In this document: piece after piece, positions 34,334 to 42,503 of the stretch
Layout: each line of letters opens with the position of its first letter
Numbering within the stretch: the stretch's first letter is position 1
Assembly (NCBI GenBank): GCA_046309815.1
Contig: JBKCOJ010000014.1
Location: 58,530 to 122,529 of the forward strand
DNA length: 64,000 bases
Direction: 5' to 3'
Origin: CAITNM01 sp021298215
Lineage (GTDB): Bacteria; Pseudomonadota; Alphaproteobacteria; Paracaedibacterales; CAITNM01
The notes under the pieces: generated by a model
Seen by the model: only the letters and a program-made list of their open reading frames with translations
Told to the model about the DNA's origin: nothing
Database searches by the model: none
Program-made: the position numbers and the translations under genes

Positions 34334-36047
34334 CCATGAACTCAGTCCTGTTCTTGATGAGATCCGAAATCGCCTAAGATTATCGGACCTCATCGGCCGT
34401 TCAACGAAGATTTTTAGAAAAGGCAAAACCGTTAAGGCTTTATGCCCTTTTCACCATGAAAAGACTCCTTCTTTTGGTATTGATGATGCCAAAGGGGTTT
34501 ATCATTGCTTTGGCTGTGGTGCAGGCGGCGATCATTTTAAATTCCTTCAAGAAATACAAAATTTGAATTTTGTTGAGAGCGTTCAGGTTTTAGCTAATGA
34601 ATTAAGCATTAAGTTGCCTGAAAAGGAAGGATTTCAACCCTCCTCACAAAATGATGCAATATTCAAGGTTTTAGAAGAAGCTTGCGCTTGGTATCAAGAG
34701 CAATTGAAAAAGAACGTGGGTGAGGCTGCGCGCACCTACCTAGATAACCGTCAAATCACTCAAAACAGCGTTGAGCTCTTTCGTTTAGGTTTTGCTCCTA
34801 GCCAGGGATTACTGGCGCATTTGAAAAGCAAGAACTTCAAACAGGAAGATATTTTGTCAGCAGGGCTGTGCCTAAAGGCTGAGAAAGATGGTCATGTTTA
34901 TGATCGTTTTCGCAATCGCCTAATGTTTCCAATCATAAATCATAAAAATCAAGTGATTGCTTTTGGTGGGCGCATTCTTGAAAAAGGCGAACCAAAATAT
35001 CTTAACTCTCCTGAAACGCCCGTCTTTCAAAAACGTTACGTATTGTATGGAATGCAGCAAGCGCGAAAATACCTAAAAGAAAAAGCCATTGTAGTTGAGG
35101 GATATATTGATGTTATCAGACTGCACCAAGATGGACTACCTTTCGCTGTAGCCCCGCTGGGAACAGCTTTAGGAATTGAGCATTTGCAACAAATTTGGCG
35201 TTATGCTCCCTGCCCGATTATTGCCTTTGATGGAGATGCAGCAGGGGAAAAAGCTGCCTTTCATGCTATCGAAAAAAGTCTGCCGTTTTTAAGCCCAACT
35301 CAAAGTTTGAAATTTTTGTTTTTGCCTAAGGGTGAAGATCCGGATTCTTATGTTAAAAATTTTGGAAAAGCGGCCTTTGAGAAACTACTTAGAGCCATTC
35401 AACCGATTTATGCACTTCTTTGGCAGGATGTTACTAAAAATTTTTCGCTTAATAACCTAACACCTGAAGAATTTTTGCAAATAAAGGAGCTATTGAAAGC
35501 TCACTTACAACACATACAAAACGTAGAATTACGCAAGGCATATTTTAAGCAATTCGATGTCTTATTAAATGGCATTGAAAAGCGTGAACCAGCAGCTTTT
35601 CAAAAAAAGAAAATAGCTCTTCCGCAGCAACATAATATAACGCTCGAGAAAATTTTACTGGTAACTCTCCTTAATCATCACTATTTATGGGAAGACGTTA
35701 GTGAGTTGTTAATGGGAATAGAGTTCAAAGATCCTGTAGTAAATTCTGATAGGTTAAGGTTGATTGAATATTTTTCTGAAGGCTACCATAATAAAAACAT
35801 CAATGAGGCGATGCCAGCAGAATTAATGAATTTACAAAAATTTGCAGACGAGCGCTTCTATAGCCGTGTACCCTTCGCAAAAATCGGCTATAGTCAAGAA
35901 TTAGCAAAAAGCGGGTGGATGGACGTTTATAACAAATTGCATAATCAGCAATTTTTATATAGTGACCAGCAACAACAGGCAGAACACTTAAAAAGTGATT
36001 TTACAGCCTCAAACTGGCAGCGTTTAAAAGCTATAAAAGAGAGTTAA
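34326..36047 (+). CDS. dnaG: DNA primase DnaG
   Basis: DnaG makes RNA primers at the replication fork. The 573-aa protein has the N-terminal zinc-binding domain (CPFHHEKTPSF then CFGCGAGGD) and the catalytic core with RFRNRLMFPI and AFGGRIL. The TOPRIM fold contains AIVVEGYIDVIRLHQDG and IIAFDGDAAGEKAA, the latter holding the metal-binding Asp residues. The C-terminal helicase-binding part is divergent. It overlaps the ftsH stop by 8 bp and is followed 22 bp later by rpoD, the classic primase-sigma pair. Coupling to ftsH is less usual. Confidence 0.96.
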   Translation: MANHELSPVLDEIRNRLRLSDLIGRSTKIFRKGKTVKALCPFHHEKTPSFGIDDAKGVYHCFGCGAGGDHFKFLQEIQNLNFVESVQVLANELSIKLPEKEGFQPSSQNDAIFKVLEEACAWYQEQLKKNVGEAARTYLDNRQITQNSVELFRLGFAPSQGLLAHLKSKNFKQEDILSAGLCLKAEKDGHVYDRFRNRLMFPIINHKNQVIAFGGRILEKGEPKYLNSPETPVFQKRYVLYGMQQARKYLKEKAIVVEGYIDVIRLHQDGLPFAVAPLGTALGIEHLQQIWRYAPCPIIAFDGDAAGEKAAFHAIEKSLPFLSPTQSLKFLFLPKGEDPDSYVKNFGKAAFEKLLRAIQPIYALLWQDVTKNFSLNNLTPEEFLQIKELLKAHLQHIQNVELRKAYFKQFDVLLNGIEKREPAAFQKKKIALPQQHNITLEKILLVTLLNHHYLWEDVSELLMGIEFKDPVVNSDRLRLIEYFSEGYHNKNINEAMPAELMNLQKFADERFYSRVPFAKIGYSQELAKSGWMDVYNKLHNQQFLYSDQQQQAEHLKSDFTASNWQRLKAIKES

Positions 36048-36069
36048 AATTAGAAAGAAGTTAAAAGAT

Positions 36070-37929
36070 ATGGCAAAAGCATTAAAAAAAGATCTTCTTC
36101 AAGAGACAGATCAAGAAGGAGAAATCCCTCTTATTGAACTAGGTAAGACCAATCCAGCGCTTCGAAAATTAATACATCGCGGTAAAGAACGCGGTTACAT
36201 TACATATGACGAACTTAACGAAGCCCTGCCTCAAAATCAGTTAAGCTCAGAGCAAATAGATGAAGCCATGACAACTCTTGCTGATATGGGTATAAGCGTT
36301 GTGGATTCGGATGATGTTGAAGAAGCCCCATTATCGGGTGAACTACAACATGATCTATCTGCCTTCAAATTTGATGATCAAGCGGAAGAGGAAGAAGAAG
36401 AGGATATTTCTGGTCGCACAGATGACCCGGTACGCATGTATTTGCGGGAAATGGGCAACGTTGAATTGCTATCGCGCGAAGGGGAAATTGCTATTGCCCA
36501 ACGAATTGAAAGTGGGAAAATAACTCTTATTGGAAGCTTGTGCGAAAGCCCTATCACGTACAACGCGATTAAAGAGTGGCAAGAAAAATTAGCCGCCACT
36601 CAAATGCTGGTACGTGACATTATCACTTTTGATAGTAATGCAGCGTATGAAAATACCGTTGAAGATTTTGAAGAAGAAATCGAAGGCGACGAGCAAGAAG
36701 TTAAAATCCCAGAAGTTGACGACGCAACACGAACACGACTATTGGAGCAACTGAAAAATTTCCTAAGCGCTCAGGACGAGTATATTAAGTCATTAGCAAA
36801 ATCTGGGAAGTCAAAAGAACTTACGACCATGCGCGAGAAACTCATCACGGCATTTGAAGATATCCGTATGAACCCTGCACGTATTGAAGATTTACTAATT
36901 TTACATTCAGAAGTGATACGCCCAATCAATATTGCAGAACGTGAGCTTATTAGTTTAGCTGAATCCTGCGGCATAAAAAGAGAAGAATATTTAAAAGAAT
37001 ATAATGGTGTAAAAATCGATAAAGCTTGGATTGCTAAAGTTGAAAAAAACACTAAAAAGGGCTGGAAAGATTTTTGCGGCAAGTATAGCTCAAAAATCGA
37101 AGAGCTTATAAAGCTGACAGCATCCATTGAGAAAAATATTGGAATTGCGCACGAACGATTTAAAGAAATTGTTAGCTGTATCCAAAAAGGCGAAAGAGAA
37201 ACAACACGAGCAAAAAAAGAAATGATTGAAGCAAACCTGCGTTTGGTTATTTCGATTGCCAAAAAATATACAAATCGTGGCTTGCAGTTCTTGGACCTCA
37301 TTCAAGAGGGCAACATTGGTTTGATGAAAGCGGTTGATAAGTTTGAGTATCGTCGCGGTTATAAGTTTTCAACCTACGCAACCTGGTGGATTCGTCAAGC
37401 AATTACGCGCTCTATCGCAGATCAGGCACGAACCATTCGTATTCCGGTGCATATGATCGAAACGATCAATAAATTGGTGCGCACTTCCCGCCAAATGATG
37501 CATGAAATTGGCCGTGAACCAACGCCTGAAGAATTAGCAGTAAAACTCATGATGCCACTTGATAAGGTGCGTAAAGTCATGAAGATTGCCAAAGAGCCAA
37601 TTTCCCTTGAAACGCCAATTGGTGATGAGGAAGATTCGCATTTGGGCGATTTCATCGAAGATAAGAATGCGATGCAGCCTATTGATTCAGCGATCCATGC
37701 GAACTTGAAAGAAACAACCACGCGCATTCTGGCAAGTTTAACGCCTCGTGAAGAGCGCGTACTTCGCATGCGCTTTGGTATTGGTATGAATAGCGACCAT
37801 ACACTAGAAGAAGTTGGGCAACAATTCGCAGTAACCCGTGAACGTATTCGCCAAATTGAAGCGAAGGCATTGCGTAAGTTAAAGCACCCTAGCCGCTCGC
37901 GTAAATTACGAAGCTTTTTAGATACGTAA
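36070..37929 (+). CDS. rpoD: Primary sigma factor RpoD (sigma-70)
   Basis: The housekeeping sigma factor directs RNA polymerase to TTGACA/TATAAT promoters, such as those suggested here before ssrA and groES. The 619-aa protein shows region 1.1 (KLIHRGKERGYITYDELNEALP) and region 1.2 (RTDDPVRMYLREMGNVELLSREGEIAIAQRIE). After a non-conserved acidic spacer come region 2 (NLRLVISIAKKYTNRGLQFLDLIQEGNIGLMKAV, FSTYATWWIRQAITR), region 3 and region 4 (TPREERVLRMRFGIGM, TRERIRQIEAKALRKLKHPSRS). The length is normal. A strong terminator follows, closing the ftsH-dnaG-rpoD unit. Confidence 0.98.
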   Translation: MAKALKKDLLQETDQEGEIPLIELGKTNPALRKLIHRGKERGYITYDELNEALPQNQLSSEQIDEAMTTLADMGISVVDSDDVEEAPLSGELQHDLSAFKFDDQAEEEEEEDISGRTDDPVRMYLREMGNVELLSREGEIAIAQRIESGKITLIGSLCESPITYNAIKEWQEKLAATQMLVRDIITFDSNAAYENTVEDFEEEIEGDEQEVKIPEVDDATRTRLLEQLKNFLSAQDEYIKSLAKSGKSKELTTMREKLITAFEDIRMNPARIEDLLILHSEVIRPINIAERELISLAESCGIKREEYLKEYNGVKIDKAWIAKVEKNTKKGWKDFCGKYSSKIEELIKLTASIEKNIGIAHERFKEIVSCIQKGERETTRAKKEMIEANLRLVISIAKKYTNRGLQFLDLIQEGNIGLMKAVDKFEYRRGYKFSTYATWWIRQAITRSIADQARTIRIPVHMIETINKLVRTSRQMMHEIGREPTPEELAVKLMMPLDKVRKVMKIAKEPISLETPIGDEEDSHLGDFIEDKNAMQPIDSAIHANLKETTTRILASLTPREERVLRMRFGIGMNSDHTLEEVGQQFAVTRERIRQIEAKALRKLKHPSRSRKLRSFLDT

Positions 37930-37952
37930 GAAGAAATTCAGTTTAAGAGCAT

Positions 37953-37983
37953 GGGAAATCCTTGTTAGGGATTTCCCTTTTTT
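37953..37983 (+). terminator. Rho-independent terminator after rpoD
   Basis: Inverted repeat gggaaatcc/ggatttccc with a 7-nt loop, followed by a run of six T, 23 bp after the rpoD stop. Confidence 0.9.
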
Positions 37984-37990
37984 ACACGAT

Positions 37991-38395
37991 TTATCTTATC
38001 TCTTCGTAAAAATACTTAATAACTTCGGGAGTTAGATGACTTGCTCCTTGTTCCGATAAATATTCTGGACCATGCTCTTGAATATACCAAGCAAGCCCAG
38101 TGATATCGTCGTCGTGAGGATCTTGAATGTTAATTGTTTTGAGATAATCACGAATGGCATTAGCGGGATAACTAGTAATTCCACATTCAACGCATTGAGG
38201 ATAAGGACACCAGGGCATTTCTGGTTGAGGTTCACTGAAATATTTCCCATTACAGCAAGGCCACTGCCATTGATAAGAGCCTCTTTCGTTACTGTTTACA
38301 TTAGAGGATTCGAGCCCAGGATCTTCATCAGAAGAGTTTATCGGGGATATCACTAAAAATACTAAAAACACACTTAAAATGAATTTATGTAACAT
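37991..38395 (-). CDS. Small secreted Cys-rich protein
   Basis: A 134-aa protein from the ATG at 38395, chosen over an upstream GTG because a GGAGA site sits 6 bp before it. It has a signal peptide (MLHKFILSVFLVFLVISPINS). The mature part has a compact cysteine cluster, WPCCNGKYFSEPQPEMPWCPYPQCVECG, which could form a zinc ribbon or disulfide knot. A helical C-terminus follows (VIKYFYEEIR). I do not recognise a family. It lies convergent with rpoD behind that gene's terminator. Confidence 0.65.
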   Translation of the reverse strand: MLHKFILSVFLVFLVISPINSSDEDPGLESSNVNSNERGSYQWQWPCCNGKYFSEPQPEMPWCPYPQCVECGITSYPANAIRDYLKTINIQDPHDDDITGLAWYIQEHGPEYLSEQGASHLTPEVIKYFYEEIR

Positions 38396-38448
38396 TTTTT
38401 CTCCGATAGAAATTAGCACTAAACTTCATTATGATCCTTTATTTTGCA

Positions 38449-38476
38449 TAAAAAAAGAGAGGCATAAAACCTCTCT
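38449..38476 (-). terminator. Rho-independent terminator of rpsU
   Basis: On the minus strand AGAGAGG and CCTCTCT form a stem around a 7-nt loop, followed by a T run, about 29 bp after the rpsU stop. Confidence 0.85.
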
Positions 38477-38504
38477 CAAATCTTTTTGTAACGCAAGTGC
38501 TTAA

Positions 38505-38708
38505 TTAATAGCCATCACGATCCATACGCTTGCGCATTAGTTTACGATAACGACGCATAGCTTCAGATTGTTCACGAACCCGCTTTTCTGAAGGCTTTTC
38601 GAAATGACGACGCATCTTCATTTCTCGGTATATACCTTCACGTTGCATCTTTTTCTTTAATGCCCTAAGCGCCTGTTCGATATTATTATCACGGACTTGG
38701 ACTTCCAC
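38505..38708 (-). CDS. rpsU: 30S ribosomal protein S21
   Basis: A 67-aa basic protein matching S21, which helps initiation by sitting near the anti-Shine-Dalgarno region of 16S rRNA. VQVRDNNIEQALRALKKKMQREGIYREMKMRRHFEKPSEKR is close to the family consensus, and the alphaproteobacterial C-terminal extension RRYRKLMRKRMDRDGY is present. The start codon is GTG at 38708 with a weak AAAGG site upstream. It is a single-gene unit with its own terminator. Confidence 0.95.
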   Translation of the reverse strand: MEVQVRDNNIEQALRALKKKMQREGIYREMKMRRHFEKPSEKRVREQSEAMRRYRKLMRKRMDRDGY

Positions 38709-38770
38709 TGAGTAATCACCCGCCTTTCAAGTATTCATTATTATCATGAATAAAAATAAAACTCAATAAT

Positions 38771-38796
38771 AAAAAAGCCGCCTTAATACAGGCGGC
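38771..38796 (-). terminator. Rho-independent terminator of cspA-like gene
   Basis: GCCGCC/GGCGGC stem with an 8-nt loop followed by a T run on the minus strand, 26 bp after the cold-shock gene stop. Confidence 0.88.
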
Positions 38797-38821
38797 CTTT
38801 TAAAAATTAATGCTAAGAATA

Positions 38822-39025
38822 TTAGCTCAATTTTATGTCAACAGCAGACGTTCTGCCTTTGTTGCTAGCTAGCTCAAAGCTAACCTTTTGCCCTTCATTC
38901 AACGTAGGGATTCCAGCGCTTTGCAACGCACTGATATGTACAAACACATCAGCTCCACCCTCATCAGGCTGAATAAATCCGAATCCTTTTGTTACGTTAA
39001 ACCACTTTACTGTACCGGTTGCCAT
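38822..39025 (-). CDS. Cold-shock protein (CspA family)
   Basis: A 67-aa single cold-shock domain: GTVKWFNVTKGFGFIQPDEGGADVFVHISALQSAG holds RNP1 (KGFGFI) and RNP2 (VFVHI), and the end is GQKVSFELASNKGRTSAVDIKL. It binds single-stranded RNA and acts as an RNA chaperone. An AGGAG site precedes the ATG at 39025. About 320 bp of AT-rich DNA upstream could provide a long 5' leader of the type that regulates csp mRNAs, but I cannot fold a specific element by eye. Confidence 0.94.
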   Translation of the reverse strand: MATGTVKWFNVTKGFGFIQPDEGGADVFVHISALQSAGIPTLNEGQKVSFELASNKGRTSAVDIKLS

Positions 39026-39348
39026 TTTTTTTCTCCTGTAATTTCTTTCTTAATCAAAAACAAACCTTTTAGAGTTTATTATCTTAATGTCTACGTGGTC
39101 TGGATAACTTGAAGAATATCAATTGTTTTGGATAAGCAAAGAATGTTCGGAGTAATTAGGCAGACGTGAGTATCTTAAGAGTATTAAACTTACACTTTAG
39201 ATTATGCATTAATTTATACATATGTCAATATTTTATGTGTTTTTCTAATCCTATTCTTTTGAAATAACCTTATTTGAAAATTCTTCCAAAATCTTCTATT
39301 CCAGAAAAATTAAACAAGAGAAAACTCGAGCTCCGAAATTTTTGGACA
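39026..39348. other. Intergenic region between cspA-like gene and secreted gene
   Basis: 323 bp of AT-rich sequence with no supported gene. It must hold the cold-shock gene promoter and leader on the minus strand and the 3' trailer of the gene at 39349-40110. No clear hairpin terminator or repeat is visible. Confidence 0.6.
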
Positions 39349-40110
39349 TTACTGCTCCTCAGTATTTTTCTTTTTCACGTATGTTAGTCCTTGCACGTTT
39401 AAATCTAAGCACCTTTTTTGCCAAGTTAGAGAGCGAGGCTCTAAAGATTCGGGGACTTGAATATTTGCTTCGGCGCTCTTTACCAGAAACAAAATACCAT
39501 TACCTTTTAACATCGCGCCCAACTCTGTTATTGGTCTTTCAGCACGTAGATTACAACTCATAACAATGTGGGAATTTGAAGGCGCTTGCGTAGGAACTAC
39601 AACGTTAAAATATTTAGGGTACGCGGCATTTACAATGTCTGCTAGCAGTTGTAGTGATTCATGATGTTGAGGTCTTTCTTCAAATAGTTCTAATTTTATT
39701 GGAGTAGAGAAACTCCAATCTTTATTAGTGTACGTATTTCCTAAAGCCAAGATAAGTGGAATAGCCGACAGACCATTCTCGCAATCGATATAAGTGAGAG
39801 AAATAGGTATGTTTTCAATCTTTTCTCTCTTCCATTTTTTCTTGCCAGAAAGAAGTTTATTTAGTGTCTTTGTCCATGGTTTATAAAACTCTTGCAGCGC
39901 AAGCGGCCGAAGAGCTTGGCATAATTCCTGAACAGTTGTGGCGACTGGGCGTTGGAAGACGCATGCAATATCTGAATCTATACATCCCATATATTGCACA
40001 TATTTCTTTCTTAATTCTTCTGAAGCATATTCTTCAGCTTTGGCATAAGCGCTATTTTCTATTTGTATAAAAATCAACAGAAGCAGAAGCATTAGCAAAT
40101 ATTTTCTCAT
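39349..40110 (-). CDS. Secreted protein with weak methyltransferase-like Rossmann pattern
   Basis: A 253-aa protein with a strong signal peptide (MRKYLLMLLLLLIFIQIENSAYA). The body contains a strand-loop ISLTYIDCENGLSAIPLILALG, then PIKLELFEERPQHHESLQLLADIV, FNVVVPTQAPSNSHIVMSCNL and ELGAMLKGNGILFLVKSA. The order resembles motifs I, II, IV and V of class I SAM-dependent methyltransferases (a D-x-G-x-G-like loop, an acidic residue ending strand 2, then later strands). The glycine motif is imperfect, so this is a tentative fold guess. An exported methyltransferase would be unusual in bacteria. It is encoded downstream of groESL on the same strand. Confidence 0.6.
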   Translation of the reverse strand: MRKYLLMLLLLLIFIQIENSAYAKAEEYASEELRKKYVQYMGCIDSDIACVFQRPVATTVQELCQALRPLALQEFYKPWTKTLNKLLSGKKKWKREKIENIPISLTYIDCENGLSAIPLILALGNTYTNKDWSFSTPIKLELFEERPQHHESLQLLADIVNAAYPKYFNVVVPTQAPSNSHIVMSCNLRAERPITELGAMLKGNGILFLVKSAEANIQVPESLEPRSLTWQKRCLDLNVQGLTYVKKKNTEEQ

Positions 40111-40164
40111 CTATATTTTTCTTAATAAAAAGTATTTCTGTTAAAATAGCCTAACATATTAGAC

Positions 40165-40197
40165 ATAAAAAAACAGGCCCCGATGTGGAAGCCTGTT
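40165..40197 (-). terminator. Rho-independent terminator of groESL
   Basis: On the minus strand AACAGGC and GCCTGTT pair around a 12-nt loop and a T run follows. It is separated from the groEL stop by about 97 bp that include a dispersed repeat. Confidence 0.8.
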
Positions 40198-40215
40198 TGG
40201 ATTTTAGACCTTGTC

Positions 40216-40288
40216 GAATGGATCCCGCGATCAAGTCAGAGAGTAGATCTTTGCGTTCAGACTAACTCTCTCGCAGGAATGACAGTGA
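40216..40288. repeat. Dispersed repeat beginning atggatcccg, ending ggaatgaca
   Basis: The segment starts gaatggatcccgcgatcaag and ends caggaatgacagtg, with an internal inverted repeat agagagt/actctct. A related element at 54979-55036 shares both ends but not the middle. It lies between groEL and its terminator. The ends resemble the ggatcccgcgatcaagtcgcggg-type intergenic repeats seen in Rickettsiales and Holosporales genomes, from memory. Confidence 0.55.
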
Positions 40289-40293
40289 ATAGA

Positions 40294-41946
40294 TTAGTAA
40301 TCCATACCCATGCCGCCCATGCCACTCATACCACCTGGCATACCAGCTGGTGCTGCGGTTTTTGGCTCAGGCTTGTCAGCAATCATTGCTTCTGTTGTGA
40401 TCAGCAAGCTAGCAATTGAAGCTGCGTCTTGAAGAGCAGTACGCACAACCTTAGTTGGGTCGATAATACCAGATTTAATCATATCAACGTATTGACCTGA
40501 TTGCGCATCATAACCGAATGAAAAAGTAGCCTCATCCAAGATTTTACCCACAACGATTGATCCATCTGCGCCTGCGTTAACCGCTATTTGGCGGCAAGGA
40601 GCAGTAATAGCTTGGCGAACGATACGAATACCAACTTCTTGGTCTCCGTTTGCAGGCTTTAATCCTTCGATAGCCTTTAAGCTACGAAGAAGAGCTACGC
40701 CACCACCAGGAACGATACCTTCCTCGATAGCTGCGCGTGTTGCATGCATTGCATCTTCTACGCGGTCTTTACGCTCTTTCACTTCGATTTCTGTTGCTCC
40801 ACCCACGCGGATTACTGCAACGCCACCGCTAAGCTTTGCTAGGCGTTCTTGTAGTTTTTCACGGTCATAATCAGAGGTTGTTTCTGCAACTTGTGCGCGA
40901 ATTTGATTACAACGTGCTTGAATTTGGTCTTTACTTCCAACACCATCAACGATGATTGTGTCATCTTTTGTGATAACAACTTTTTTCGCTGTACCAAGCA
41001 TAGAGATATTTACGTTCTCAAGCTTAATGCCCATGTCTTCAGAAACAACGGTACCACCTGTAAGAATAGCGATATCTTCCATCATCGCTTTACGGCGATC
41101 ACCGAAACCAGGAGCTTTTACTGCAGCTACTTTCAATCCGCCACGTAATTTGTTTACCACAAGCGTTGCAAGAGCTTCACCCTCAACATCTTCAGCGATA
41201 ATTAAAAGTGGACGACCTGATTGCACTACCGTTTCTAGAACTGGAAGCATTGCTTGAAGTCCAGAAAGTTTTTTCTCATGGATAAGAATGTAAGGATTCT
41301 CAAGATCACAAATCATTTTTTCAGAATTTGTAACAAAGTATGGAGAAATGTAACCACGATCGAACTGCATACCTTCTACAACATCAAGTTCAGTTTGTAG
41401 AGATTTTGCTTCTTCAATAGTGATAACGCCTTCTTTACCAACTTTTTGTACAGCTTCAGCAAGCATTTTGCCGATTTCTATTTCACCATTTGCAGAAATT
41501 GTGCCTACTTGGGCAATTTCTTCGTTTGTTGAAACGTGCTTGCTGTTTTTCTTCAAGTTTTCAATAACAGCTTCCACTGCCATATCAACACCGCGCTTAA
41601 CATCCATTGGATTCATGCCAGCAGCAACAGCTTTTACACCTTCGCGAACGATTGACTGAGCAAGAACCGTTGCTGTTGTTGTACCATCACCAGCTAAATC
41701 GCTAGTTTTAGTGGCAACTTCACGCAACATTTGCGCGCCCATGTTTTCAAAACGATCTGAAAGTTCGATTTCTTTTGCAACGGAAACGCCGTCTTTTGTA
41801 ATGCGAGGCGCACCGAAAGACTTTTCAATTACAACATTACGGCCTTTTGGACCAAGCGTTACCTTCACTGCGTCAGCCAAGATATCAACACCGCGTAACA
41901 TTTTATCGCGGGCATCTGTATTAAAGCGTACTTCTTTAGCAGCCAT
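40294..41946 (-). CDS. groEL: Chaperonin GroEL
   Basis: The 550-aa chaperonin 60 refolds proteins in the GroES-capped chamber. The ATP-binding signature LAGDGTTTATVLAQSIVREG is near residue 85, with TLGPKGRNVVIEKSFGAP before it. The AAIEEGIVPGGGVAL motif is near residue 405. The C-terminus has the flexible GGM tail, PGGMSGMGGMGMDY. An AAGGAG site precedes the ATG. It forms one operon with groES, 40 bp upstream, under CIRCE control. HrcA, encoded in this window, needs GroEL to be active, the usual feedback loop. Confidence 0.98.
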   Translation of the reverse strand: MAAKEVRFNTDARDKMLRGVDILADAVKVTLGPKGRNVVIEKSFGAPRITKDGVSVAKEIELSDRFENMGAQMLREVATKTSDLAGDGTTTATVLAQSIVREGVKAVAAGMNPMDVKRGVDMAVEAVIENLKKNSKHVSTNEEIAQVGTISANGEIEIGKMLAEAVQKVGKEGVITIEEAKSLQTELDVVEGMQFDRGYISPYFVTNSEKMICDLENPYILIHEKKLSGLQAMLPVLETVVQSGRPLLIIAEDVEGEALATLVVNKLRGGLKVAAVKAPGFGDRRKAMMEDIAILTGGTVVSEDMGIKLENVNISMLGTAKKVVITKDDTIIVDGVGSKDQIQARCNQIRAQVAETTSDYDREKLQERLAKLSGGVAVIRVGGATEIEVKERKDRVEDAMHATRAAIEEGIVPGGGVALLRSLKAIEGLKPANGDQEVGIRIVRQAITAPCRQIAVNAGADGSIVVGKILDEATFSFGYDAQSGQYVDMIKSGIIDPTKVVRTALQDAASIASLLITTEAMIADKPEPKTAAPAGMPGGMSGMGGMGMDY

Positions 41947-41986
41947 GTTTAATTCTCCTTAAAATTTTTAAAATTGTTTGTAATAC

Positions 41987-42283
41987 TTAAGCAGCTTTGT
42001 CGATGATACCCATGATGTCAGCTTCTTTCATCACTAGGTAATCTTGACCATCGATTTTAATTTCGGTGCCAGACCACTTGCCAAACAACACTCTATCACC
42101 TTTTTTCACGTCCAGCGCAACAACAGCACCTTGCTCATTGCGCGCTCCGGAACCAACGGCAACAACTTCACCTTCCATTGGCTTTTCTTTTGCTGTGTCT
42201 GGAATAATAATTCCACCAGGGGTTTTTTCTTCTAATTCAATGCGTTTGATCATTACACGATCATGCAAAGGGCGAAATTTCAT
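41987..42283 (-). CDS. groES: Co-chaperonin GroES
   Basis: A 98-aa cap of the GroEL chamber. It opens MKFRPLHDRVMIKRIELEEKTPGGIIIPDTAKEKP, which contains the mobile loop (EKTPGGIIIPD), and continues EGEVVAVGSG, GDRVLFGKWSGTEIKIDGQDYLVMKEADIMGII. Complete and typical. An AAGGAG site lies before the ATG. The 5' leader carries CIRCE, which can act at both DNA and mRNA level. Confidence 0.97.
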   Translation of the reverse strand: MKFRPLHDRVMIKRIELEEKTPGGIIIPDTAKEKPMEGEVVAVGSGARNEQGAVVALDVKKGDRVLFGKWSGTEIKIDGQDYLVMKEADIMGIIDKAA

Positions 42284-42332
42284 GTATTTTCTCCTTCATT
42301 TATTTGGTTTTGTTTGTAACAAGATTAAGTTG

Positions 42333-42359
42333 TTAGCACTCAATCTTTATGAGTGCTAA
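42333..42359 (-). promoter_or_regulatory. CIRCE operator of groESL
   Basis: Perfect TTAGCACTC-N9-GAGTGCTAA, the HrcA binding site, 50 bp before the groES ATG. It begins right at the -10 box, so bound HrcA would block initiation. Confidence 0.97.
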
Positions 42360-42386
42360 TTAAGCTAAAAAAACTTAATATGTCAA
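42358..42386 (-). promoter_or_regulatory. Sigma-70-type promoter of groESL
   Basis: On the minus strand a perfect TTGACA (42386-42381), a 17-bp spacer and TTAATT (42363-42358). The -10 overlaps the CIRCE element by 2 bp. Confidence 0.75.
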
Positions 42387-42503
42387 GAGATATCTTTGTT
42401 TTAGACATCTATAAAATTTACGAAACAAACGAGAATTTATTAATACATTATTGACAAAGGGACTGATACTCTTATTCTAGAAATAGGTTTATGAAATAAA
42501 ATA

